Assembly (NCBI GenBank): GCA_029256485.1
Contig: JAQSXU010000061.1
Span: 1 to 20,004, forward strand
DNA: 20,004 bases
Direction of reading: 5' to 3'
Origin: Clostridiaceae bacterium
GTDB lineage: Bacteria; Bacillota_A; Clostridia; Clostridiales; Clostridiaceae
Numbering within the stretch: position 1 is the first letter of the stretch; each line of letters begins with the position of its first letter. The position numbers and the translations under genes are program-made. Positions 6,042-12,955 of the stretch are shown piece by piece. Under the pieces are notes generated by a model. It made no database searches and was not told the DNA's origin. It was given only the letters and a program-made list of their open reading frames with translations.

Positions 6042-7079
6042 GTGAAACTTAAAAAAATTCTAGCTTTAGCAGCAGTCAGTGTATTTACTTTTTCTTTCAC
6101 TGCATGCAATAGTAACATAGGAAAAACAGATAGTAATCTTCAAACTGTTAAAGTAGCCTTCGATGATGCACCCTCTGAAGCTGGTATAATACTGGGTGAT
6201 AAGCTTGGATTTTTCGAAAAACAAGGTATAAAAATCCAGTATGTAAAATTCAATTCTGGTTCAGATGAGCTTTCCTCTATTGCAGCAAATCAGGTTGATG
6301 TAAGCAGAGGTATAATAAATGCAGGGTTATTTAATGCAGTGAATCAAGGAATCAATATTAAACTTGTTGCAGATGGCGGACATAACATTGCCGGAAAGGG
6401 CTATTTTCAGATAGCACTAAAAAAAGGCTTAGGTAGCAAATATAAGGATTACAAAGATATGAAAGGCATGAGAATTGCCATAGCTTCTGTAGGATCCATA
6501 AATGAATTGTTTGTTGAAAAGGCCCTTGAAAAAGGCGGATTAACCAAAAAGGATGTAACTTTTGTAGTAGTAGATTCCTTTCCTGATATGTTAACAGCTG
6601 TAGCTAATGGTAATGCAGATGCCTGCATGCAAATTGAGCCTCTTATAACTCAAGGGATTTCACAGGGAATTCTTGAGTGGTGGAAAGACCCTGATGAATA
6701 TTCCAAAGGTGAAGAGATATCAGTTTTAATGTATAGCCCTAATTTTGATAAGAAATCTGCCCTTGGAGAGAAATTTATGGTTGCTTATCTTCAGGGAGTA
6801 CGTGCCTATAATGATGCTTTAATTACTAGTAACAAGGATAGAGATAAGATAGTTGATATCCTAACCAAAAATACCTTTGTAAATAAATCAGAAATATTCC
6901 TTCAAATGAAACCTCCTGGGCTCGATCCAAATGGTTATGTGCTTAAAAATGGTGTAATTGCAGATCAAAAGTTTTATATGAAAAATGGGCTTGTAAAAGC
7001 AGAAGCCAATGTGGATAAGATAGTTGACAATATTTATGTTGATAAAGCCTTGAAAACTTTAGGGGAATATAAGAAATAG
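6042..7079 (+). CDS. NitT/TauT-type ABC importer, substrate-binding lipoprotein
   Basis: A 345-aa extracytoplasmic solute-binding protein of the NMT1/SsuA/TauA type. The N-terminus is a lipoprotein signal peptide: MKLKK, a hydrophobic stretch and the lipobox FTAC with Cys22 as the lipidation site. The mature protein starts the typical periplasmic-binding fold near residue 37 (VKVAFDDAPSEAGIILGDKLGFFEKQGIK, split here only by residue count) and has the domain-crossing stretch YKDMKGMRIAIASVGSINEL near 143-162. The family imports aliphatic sulfonates, taurine, nitrate or pyrimidines; no residue pattern here tells which. It lacks the THI5 Cys cluster. Translation starts at a GTG with AAGGGTG about 10 bases upstream. 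First gene of a three-gene operon (15 bases to the permease); a long structured leader precedes it. Confidence 0.88.
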   Translation: MKLKKILALAAVSVFTFSFTACNSNIGKTDSNLQTVKVAFDDAPSEAGIILGDKLGFFEKQGIKIQYVKFNSGSDELSSIAANQVDVSRGIINAGLFNAVNQGINIKLVADGGHNIAGKGYFQIALKKGLGSKYKDYKDMKGMRIAIASVGSINELFVEKALEKGGLTKKDVTFVVVDSFPDMLTAVANGNADACMQIEPLITQGISQGILEWWKDPDEYSKGEEISVLMYSPNFDKKSALGEKFMVAYLQGVRAYNDALITSNKDRDKIVDILTKNTFVNKSEIFLQMKPPGLDPNGYVLKNGVIADQKFYMKNGLVKAEANVDKIVDNIYVDKALKTLGEYKK

Positions 7080-7094
7080 GAATGAGTGATTAAA

Positions 7095-7919
7095 ATGATG
7101 GAAAATAAGATAACTGCCTCTTTTACAAAAGTAAAGAATAATAAACCAGGTAGGATTTTAGTAAGCAATAGTAATCAAAGAAGAAGCCTCTCAATCATTT
7201 CACCAATACTGCTTCTTTTCATATGGGAAATGCTTGTAAGATTTGGACTTTTGGACAGCAGATTTTTCCCCGCACCAACTAAAGTTTTAAGTACAATGTT
7301 TGAAATGATTAGGACCGGTTTACTCTTCTCAGATTTAAAGATAAGCTTGTACAGAATTTTAGGAGGTTTCCTGCTAGGTGCAATTCCTGGTCTTTTAATA
7401 GGACTTACTATGGGGATTTTTCCACTAGTAAAGACCTTCATTGATCCCATTGTTGCAGCTACTTATCCCATTCCAAAACTTGCCATAATGCCTCTTATCA
7501 TGATAATATTTGGTTTAACTGAGTTTGAAAAGATGGTTGTTATTGCGCTTGGTACCCTGTTCCTTGTTCTTATAAATACAGTTGCTGGAGTTGTAAACCT
7601 TGATAAGATATATTTGGACGTTGCTAAAAATTATGGCGCCAGTAAAAAAGATTACTATTTAACTGTAGCAATTCCTGGAGCTCTGCCTATGATCTTTGCA
7701 GGTATAAAGCTTGGCATGGGAATGGCCCTGCTGCTCATTGTTGCCGCAGAGATGAATGGTGCAAATGCAGGCATAGGTTATCGTATCTGGGAATCCTACT
7801 CCATATTTAATATTCCGGAAATGTTTGTATCTTTTATTGTTATGGCCTTACTTGGATATATTTTCACAGTAGTTCTTGATGAAGTGGAACATTGGCTTAT
7901 ACCTTGGAAGAAAGATTAA
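7095..7919 (+). CDS. NitT/TauT-type ABC importer, permease
   Basis: A 274-aa inner-membrane component of the BPD_transp_1 superfamily (SsuC/TauC-like). About six hydrophobic helices follow a basic cytoplasmic N-terminus of some 35 residues. The ATPase-contacting EAA-type loop is recognisable as AKNYGASKKDYYLTVAIPGA followed by LPMIFAGIKLGMGMALL. The start is ambiguous: ATG at 7095 is used here, but an in-frame GTG at 7086 would add three residues, and AGGA at 7078-7081 is either slightly too far or too close. It lies between the binding protein and the ATPase genes with gaps of about 15 bases, so it is co-transcribed and forms the pore of the same importer. Confidence 0.9.
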   Translation: MMENKITASFTKVKNNKPGRILVSNSNQRRSLSIISPILLLFIWEMLVRFGLLDSRFFPAPTKVLSTMFEMIRTGLLFSDLKISLYRILGGFLLGAIPGLLIGLTMGIFPLVKTFIDPIVAATYPIPKLAIMPLIMIIFGLTEFEKMVVIALGTLFLVLINTVAGVVNLDKIYLDVAKNYGASKKDYYLTVAIPGALPMIFAGIKLGMGMALLLIVAAEMNGANAGIGYRIWESYSIFNIPEMFVSFIVMALLGYIFTVVLDEVEHWLIPWKKD

Positions 7920-7933
7920 GAAGGAAGTGGAAT

Positions 7934-8728
7934 ATGAGCGAACTGTATTTACGTGACAATGAAAATAAGGTAAAAATAAGTATGAAACATCTTACTAAAG
8001 AATTTATCTTAAAGAAATCTACCATAACTGCCTTTAAAGATATCAATCTAAAAATCAATGAGGGGGAATTCTGGTGTTTTGTAGGACCAAGCGGCTGCGG
8101 CAAAACCACCCTTTTAAGAGTGCTGGCAGATCTGGAATATCCCACTTCCGGAGAACTTAAAATTTTACAGGAAAATAAAGAGAAGCCGTTAAACTCTATG
8201 GTATTTCAAGAGCATGCTCTTTTCCCCTGGATGACTGTATGGGATAATATTGCCTACGGTTTAAGGAATAGAAAAGTTGCAAAAAACATTGTAAAACAAA
8301 CGGTTGAAGATTATATAGAAAGAACAGGCCTGCAAAAGTTTGCAAAGGCGTACCCTAATCAGTTATCTGGTGGAATGAAGCAAAGAGTCAGTATAGCTCG
8401 TGCCTTTGCAAATGACCCTGAAATACTTTTAATGGATGAGCCTTTTGCGTCACTAGATGAGCAGAATCGTCTTTTATTACAGCAAGAGCTTTTACAGATT
8501 TGGGAAAGTAATCGGAAAACAGTAGTTTTCATAACTCACAGTATAGATGAAGCAATATTTTTGTCAGACCACATAATGCTCATGAGCGCCCACCCAGGAG
8601 TTATGAAAAATGTTTATTCCGTGAATATTCCCAGGCCAAGAATTATGTCAGAGATCAGGAAAAGCAAAGAGTTTAATGAACTGTTTCTTAAAATATGGTC
8701 TCTGCTAAAAGAAGAAGTCATAAGATAA
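7934..8728 (+). CDS. NitT/TauT-type ABC importer, ATPase
   Basis: A 264-aa nucleotide-binding subunit (SsuB/TauB-like) that powers import. All ABC motifs are intact: Walker A GPSGCGKTT (51-59), Q-loop Q92 in VFQEHALFPW, signature LSGGMKQ (144-150), Walker B ILLMDEP (164-170), D-loop SLD and switch His202 (FITHS). I chose the ATG at 7934 because AAGGAAG lies 6 bases upstream; the frame is open further back into the permease gene, but only from an unsupported TTG. Last gene of the operon; it converges on lon across a bidirectional hairpin terminator. Confidence 0.95.
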   Translation: MSELYLRDNENKVKISMKHLTKEFILKKSTITAFKDINLKINEGEFWCFVGPSGCGKTTLLRVLADLEYPTSGELKILQENKEKPLNSMVFQEHALFPWMTVWDNIAYGLRNRKVAKNIVKQTVEDYIERTGLQKFAKAYPNQLSGGMKQRVSIARAFANDPEILLMDEPFASLDEQNRLLLQQELLQIWESNRKTVVFITHSIDEAIFLSDHIMLMSAHPGVMKNVYSVNIPRPRIMSEIRKSKEFNELFLKIWSLLKEEVIR

Positions 8729-8735
8729 AATAAAA

Positions 8736-8770
8736 AATCGGATAATATCTCATTAAGATATTATCCGATT
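8736..8770 (-). terminator. Rho-independent terminator of lon, shared stem with the ABC operon
   Basis: Perfect 15-base arms, AATCGGATAATATCT (8736-8750) and its complement (8756-8770), flank a 5-base loop. On the minus strand the stem is followed by TTTTTTATTTT, a classic terminator for lon. On the plus strand the tail is poor in T, so it ends the ABC transcript less efficiently, though a preceding A run makes it nominally bidirectional. Confidence 0.92.
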
Positions 8771-8778
8771 ATTAATCA

Positions 8779-11166
8779 TTATCTGGCCACTTGTAAAGAT
8801 AACTCACCAGGCATCTTTTTATTAAATACATGCTCTATTCTAGGTAGTGAAATATCCAAAGTTTCTTTAAGCACATCCTCTATAGTCTCCACAGGTATAA
8901 TTGTAAGCTGCTGCTTTACTTCTTCCGGCACATCCTTAAGGTCAATTACATTGTCCTTTGGAATCAATACTTTTGTTATACCAGCTCTCTGGGCTCCTAG
9001 TAACTTTTCCTTTAAGCCGCCGATAGGAAGTACTGCACCTCTTAAAGTTATTTCTCCTGTCATTGCAGTTTTGGAATCCACCTTGATACCTGTTACTAAG
9101 GAAGCAAGAGCTGTAAATAATGTAATACCGGCGGATGGGCCATCCTTAGGAACAGCTCCTGATGGAACATGAATGTGTAAATCTCTTTCCTTAAAGTTAA
9201 CTGAATTCATAGGCAGTCTTGACTTTAATAAACTTAAAGAAATTTTAGCGGATTCCTGCATCACTTCTCCCAGCTTACCTGTTAGAATAACTTGTCCAGT
9301 TCCTAACATATCAGTTGCTTCAATAAAGAGTATTTCTCCTCCAACAGGTGTCCATGCAAGTCCTGTTACTACTCCTGGGGGATTGTCTGAAAGTGCCTTG
9401 TCGTGCCTTGAAACCTGTCTTCCTAACAATTCCTCTAATTGATCCAATTTAATTTTGTAAGGTAATTCTATTTTATTTGATACTATTTTTTCTGAGGTTA
9501 TTCTGGCAAGGGCAGCTAACTGCTTTTTAAGTCCCCTGACACCTGCTTCTAAAGTATAGTCATTAATTATTTTTTTAAGTACATCATCTTCAATAACCAA
9601 TTGTTCATTTGTTAGTCCATACTCTTCAAGAATTGCAGGAATTAAATGGTTTTTCCCGATATGGAATTTTTCATTTATTGTGTAGCTTGAGATTGGGATT
9701 ATCTCCATTCTATCCAGCAATGGATCTGGAATACTTTCAATAGAATTAGCTGTAGCAATAAAGAAGACTTCTGATAAATCATAAGGAACGTCTAGATAAT
9801 GATCTGTAAAGCTGTTGTTTTGCTCCGGGTCAAGTACCTCCAGCAGTGCACTGGCAGGATCTCCGCTGTAGCCGCCAACCATTAGCTTATCCACTTCATC
9901 TAAAACCATAACAGGATTTCTTACCCCTGCCTTTTTGATGCTTTGAATAATTCTTCCAGGCATTGCTCCAACGTAAGTCCTTCTATGTCCTCTAATCTCA
10001 GCTTCATCTCTAATTCCGCCTAAACTCAAACGAATATATTTTCTGTCAAGAGCTTCCGCAATGCTCTTGCCTAAACTTGTCTTTCCTGTTCCTGGAGGGC
10101 CTACAAGTAATAGAATAGAACCCTTCATGTGTTTTTTTAGCTGCATTACGGCTAAATGCTGTATTATTCTATCCTTAACTTTGTCCAAGCCATAGTGCTG
10201 TTCATCTAAAATTTCTCTTGCTTCTCCTAAATTAATAGGTTTTTCTTCACCGCTTTTCCATGGAAGCTGTACTAATAAATCCAGGTAATTACGTATAACA
10301 TTATAATCTGAACTATTTGGAGTTTGAGCCTGTAATTTATCTAATTCTTCAAGAGCAATATTTTTTATATCGGGTGGCATTTCAGCTTCCTCAATTTTAT
10401 TTAAATAATCTTTATCCTTTTCAGTGCCTTCTCCCCTGCCTTCATTTAATTCCTCCTGAATTGCTTTTAACTGCTCCCTTAGTACTGATTCTCTATAAGA
10501 TTTATTTGCTTTTTCAGAAAACTTCTCTGCCATCTGAATCTGTAATTCAATGGTTTCTTTCTGCTTTATAAGATAATCCATAAACCTTAAGCTTCTCTCC
10601 TTCAAGGACTGTATTTCAAGTAAATCATACTTTTCGCTATTTGATATGGGCATGAATTGAGATAAATACACAATTAGTGAATTTAAGTCCTTCATATCAT
10701 CAATTATCTTAATGTACTGCTCTGAACCCCGAAATTTCCCGCTGATTTCATGAGTAACTTTTTTCACATACCCTATCATTTCTTCCTGACTCTTCTCATT
10801 AAGATCTATATTATCGGGGGAAATATCATATTCACCGCGTATAAAATCATCTTCAATACTAATAGATTTCATTACAACACGTTCCAAAACCTTAATTTTC
10901 AGCTGGTAGCCTTTCTCTGTTTTCTGTACTTCATCCACCCTGAAGGAAACTCCTATGTTGTGAAAATCTTCTTCTTTCAGCAGTGTTCTATTAAAGTTTT
11001 GTTTTAAAGATAATGCAATGTTTGTAACATCCTTTCTTCCTAAACTTTCAAGTTCCTCTTCACTAAGGCCGTTTACCCTTATTATAGAAATTACACCAGG
11101 CAGTAAAGCTGTATCTGATATAGGAATAATCATTCCTTCTTTATGGTCTCTATTAAAACTCATCAT
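8779..11166 (-). CDS. lon: ATP-dependent protease La (LonA)
   Basis: Full-length LonA, the cytosolic AAA+ serine protease that degrades misfolded and regulatory proteins as a hexamer. Numbering from the ATG at 11175, the domains are the N-terminal substrate-recognition domain (about 15-205) and coiled-coil region (205-260), then the AAA+ module with Walker A GPPGTGKT (359-366) and Walker B VMVLDEVDK (422-430). The S16 peptidase domain follows, with the catalytic dyad Ser681 (KDGPSAG) and Lys722 (GGLKEK). Start choice: AAGGAAGG abuts the ATG at 11175, so the ATG at 11166 (9-base spacer) or 11163 is more likely; I used 11166. It lies 27 bases after a TetR-family gene on the same strand with no promoter or terminator between them, so both are probably one transcript. 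That is unusual for lon, which is more often heat-shock controlled. I see no CIRCE element. Confidence 0.96.
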   Translation of the reverse strand: MMSFNRDHKEGMIIPISDTALLPGVISIIRVNGLSEEELESLGRKDVTNIALSLKQNFNRTLLKEEDFHNIGVSFRVDEVQKTEKGYQLKIKVLERVVMKSISIEDDFIRGEYDISPDNIDLNEKSQEEMIGYVKKVTHEISGKFRGSEQYIKIIDDMKDLNSLIVYLSQFMPISNSEKYDLLEIQSLKERSLRFMDYLIKQKETIELQIQMAEKFSEKANKSYRESVLREQLKAIQEELNEGRGEGTEKDKDYLNKIEEAEMPPDIKNIALEELDKLQAQTPNSSDYNVIRNYLDLLVQLPWKSGEEKPINLGEAREILDEQHYGLDKVKDRIIQHLAVMQLKKHMKGSILLLVGPPGTGKTSLGKSIAEALDRKYIRLSLGGIRDEAEIRGHRRTYVGAMPGRIIQSIKKAGVRNPVMVLDEVDKLMVGGYSGDPASALLEVLDPEQNNSFTDHYLDVPYDLSEVFFIATANSIESIPDPLLDRMEIIPISSYTINEKFHIGKNHLIPAILEEYGLTNEQLVIEDDVLKKIINDYTLEAGVRGLKKQLAALARITSEKIVSNKIELPYKIKLDQLEELLGRQVSRHDKALSDNPPGVVTGLAWTPVGGEILFIEATDMLGTGQVILTGKLGEVMQESAKISLSLLKSRLPMNSVNFKERDLHIHVPSGAVPKDGPSAGITLFTALASLVTGIKVDSKTAMTGEITLRGAVLPIGGLKEKLLGAQRAGITKVLIPKDNVIDLKDVPEEVKQQLTIIPVETIEDVLKETLDISLPRIEHVFNKKMPGELSLQVAR

Positions 11167-11193
11167 ATTATTCATCCTTCCTTTTTAAATTTT

Positions 11194-11757
11194 TTATGTT
11201 AGCAAAGTGTCCTGAATAATTCTAATCATCTCCTGGAGCAGCTCTTCTCTATCTGCTTCAGTGCTGCGGCTGTTAACCGCAATTGCTCTTACTGGATAAA
11301 ATATAATTGCCAGTAAATTCTCATTATAATAATCTTTGATAATATTTTTGCTTTTCATCTCATCTATGAAATTGCTAATATTGAATATACCTTTTGATTC
11401 TGAACAGCCCCTTGCTAATGAGGGACAATTTGAAAACTGGTGTACAAAATTAAAAATTTCCTTATGTTCCTTAATATAATTGTAATAACTTCTCACAAGT
11501 GTCTCTATAATCTGCCGCCCTTCCATTTCCTCATGTACTCTGCCTAAAATAAAATTGTAAATTCCTTCTGAGTACTCACGGTAAATATGCTGCAACATGT
11601 TTTCTTTGTTATCAAAATATATATATACTGTTGCAGGGGAAACCCCTGCCTCTTTAGCGATCTTTGAAATAGAAGTACCCTGAAAACCTTCTTCAAGTAT
11701 TAATCTTATTACTGCTTCTTTTATACTTTTTTCTTTTTCTTCATCTTTTTTTCTCAT
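11194..11757 (-). CDS. TetR/AcrR-family transcriptional regulator
   Basis: A 187-aa one-component repressor. The N-terminal TetR helix-turn-helix (about residues 5-55) is plain: KEAVIRLILEEGFQGTSISK then IAKEAGVSPATVYIYFDNKENML. The C-terminal ligand and dimerisation domain (60-187) has no recognisable ligand signature; it contains CPSLARGC, with two cysteines. I chose the ATG at 11757 because AGAGGTGG lies 5 bases upstream; an in-frame upstream ATG would add 13 residues without a ribosome site. Its promoter has a palindrome between -35 and -10, implying self-repression. It is followed closely by lon and divergent from an MDR oxidoreductase, so either or both could be targets. Confidence 0.92.
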   Translation of the reverse strand: MRKKDEEKEKSIKEAVIRLILEEGFQGTSISKIAKEAGVSPATVYIYFDNKENMLQHIYREYSEGIYNFILGRVHEEMEGRQIIETLVRSYYNYIKEHKEIFNFVHQFSNCPSLARGCSESKGIFNISNFIDEMKSKNIIKDYYNENLLAIIFYPVRAIAVNSRSTEADREELLQEMIRIIQDTLLT

Positions 11758-11781
11758 ATGACCACCTCTATTTGTATTTTT

Positions 11782-11810
11782 ATAATAAACGACCATTCAT
11801 TTATTGTCAA
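11782..11810 (-). promoter_or_regulatory. SigA promoter of tetR-lon with operator-like palindrome in the spacer
   Basis: On the minus strand, TTGACA (11805-11810), a 17-base spacer and TATTAT (11782-11787) make a near-consensus promoter. The interrupted palindrome AATAAA...TTTATT with inner GA...TC pairs (11784-11805, 8 of 11 positions symmetric) occupies the whole spacer, exactly where a TetR dimer would block RNA polymerase. Binding is inferred. Confidence 0.75.
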
Positions 11811-11844
11811 TACTTCTTACTAAATAATATTTATTATTAACTGC

Positions 11845-11873
11845 TAGACTTTTTTATTTAATGGTGCTATGAT
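11845..11873 (+). promoter_or_regulatory. Promoter candidate for the MDR oxidoreductase gene
   Basis: TAGACT (11845-11850), a 17-base spacer and TATGAT (11868-11873) form a moderate SigA match 47 bases before the start codon. It lies about 40 bases from the tetR operator palindrome, so shared control of the divergent genes is possible. Confidence 0.45.
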
Positions 11874-11920
11874 GGTTTCAGATAAATAAAACAAACAATT
11901 TATGAAAGAAGATGTAATTA

Positions 11921-12856
11921 ATGAAATCCATAGTAATTGAACAATATGGTGGAAAAGAGCAATTAAAAGAAATGGAATTAAAGAAACCTAATATAAATGA
12001 AAATCAGGTTCTAATTGAAATGTATGCTACTTCTGTTAACCCAATAGACTGGAAGATTCGTGAAGGATACTTGAAAGATTTGATTCCTTTTAAGTTTCCA
12101 TTAACATTAGGCTGGGATGCAGCAGGAGTCATTGTTGAAAAAGGAGCTAATGTTCAGGGCTTTAAAGTGGGTGATAGAGTTTTTGCCAGACCTGCAACTA
12201 CTGAAAATGGCACCTATGCTGAATATGTAGCCACAGAGGAAAATTTACTAGCTAAAATTCCTGATAATATAAGTTTTGAAGAAGCAGCTTCAATTCCTCT
12301 TACTGCTGAAACTGCTTGGCAGTGCCTTGTAGAAAAGGGCAATTTAAAATCCGGACAAAAGATTTTAATTCACGCAGGAGCCGGCGGGGTTGGAAGTACA
12401 GCAATTCAAATTGCTAAAAGCCTGGGAGCTTATGTTGCTACTACTGGCAGCGGTAAAAATGAAGAGTTTTTGAAGTCACTTGGAGCAGATAAAGTAATAA
12501 ATTATGAAAAACAGTCCTTTGAAAAAGAGCTTAATGATTATGATTTAGTTCTGGATACCATGGGCGGAGAAATTCAAAATAAAAGCTATAAAATATTGAA
12601 ACAAGGCGGTAAACTGGTTACTCTTATAAATCGGCCTGATGAAAAGCTGGCAGAGAGTTTTGGAGTTACTTCAGTTTTCCATATGTTAGTACCTAATGGT
12701 GAACATTTAAGAGAAATAGCAAAACTTCTTAAAGCCGGAAAAATAAAACCAAATGTAGGTCATGTATATGAATTTAGTGCAGCTGGACTTCAGGCAGCAC
12801 ATGGATTAAGTGAAACCCATCATGCTAAGGGTAAGATTGTTATAAAAATAAAATAA
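11921..12856 (+). CDS. NAD(P)-dependent oxidoreductase, zinc-less MDR / quinone oxidoreductase type
   Basis: A 311-aa medium-chain dehydrogenase/reductase of the quinone-oxidoreductase (QOR) branch, which typically reduces quinones or enones with NADPH in the cytosol. The GroES-like N-terminal half shows SVNPIDWKIREG (about 38-49) and GWDAAGVIVEKGANVQGFKV with the GDRVFA segment. The Rossmann fold shows AGAGGVGSTAIQIAK (about 151-165). The zinc-ligand Cys/His set of alcohol dehydrogenases is absent. Only a weak ribosome site (GAAGA) precedes the ATG. It is divergent from tetR; TetR-MDR pairs commonly handle electrophile or quinone stress, but the substrate here is not determined. It converges on the large AAA+ gene. 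Confidence 0.9.
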   Translation: MKSIVIEQYGGKEQLKEMELKKPNINENQVLIEMYATSVNPIDWKIREGYLKDLIPFKFPLTLGWDAAGVIVEKGANVQGFKVGDRVFARPATTENGTYAEYVATEENLLAKIPDNISFEEAASIPLTAETAWQCLVEKGNLKSGQKILIHAGAGGVGSTAIQIAKSLGAYVATTGSGKNEEFLKSLGADKVINYEKQSFEKELNDYDLVLDTMGGEIQNKSYKILKQGGKLVTLINRPDEKLAESFGVTSVFHMLVPNGEHLREIAKLLKAGKIKPNVGHVYEFSAAGLQAAHGLSETHHAKGKIVIKIK

Positions 12857-12865
12857 ACCTTAAGT

Positions 12866-12928
12866 AAAAAAAAAATTTCAGGGGAGTAAACAAGCTGTTG
12901 ATAATATCAGCAACGGGCTTACTCCCCT
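12866..12928 (-). terminator. Rho-independent terminator of the four-module AAA+ gene
   Basis: AGGGGAGTAA (12880-12889) pairs perfectly with TTACTCCCCT (12919-12928), with further pairing inside (GCTG/CAGC). On the minus strand the stem is followed, after TGAAATTT, by ten consecutive bases that continue the T run (complement of the A run at 12866-12875). It is less favourable on the plus strand for the oxidoreductase gene. Confidence 0.88.
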
Positions 12929-12955
12929 AATGCTGTTCCATGTTTTTAATTCCGC

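Noticed and set aside
8951..11007. Several plus-strand open frames opposite lon
   Set aside because: They are antisense shadows of a well-supported gene, without ribosome sites or recognisable protein features.
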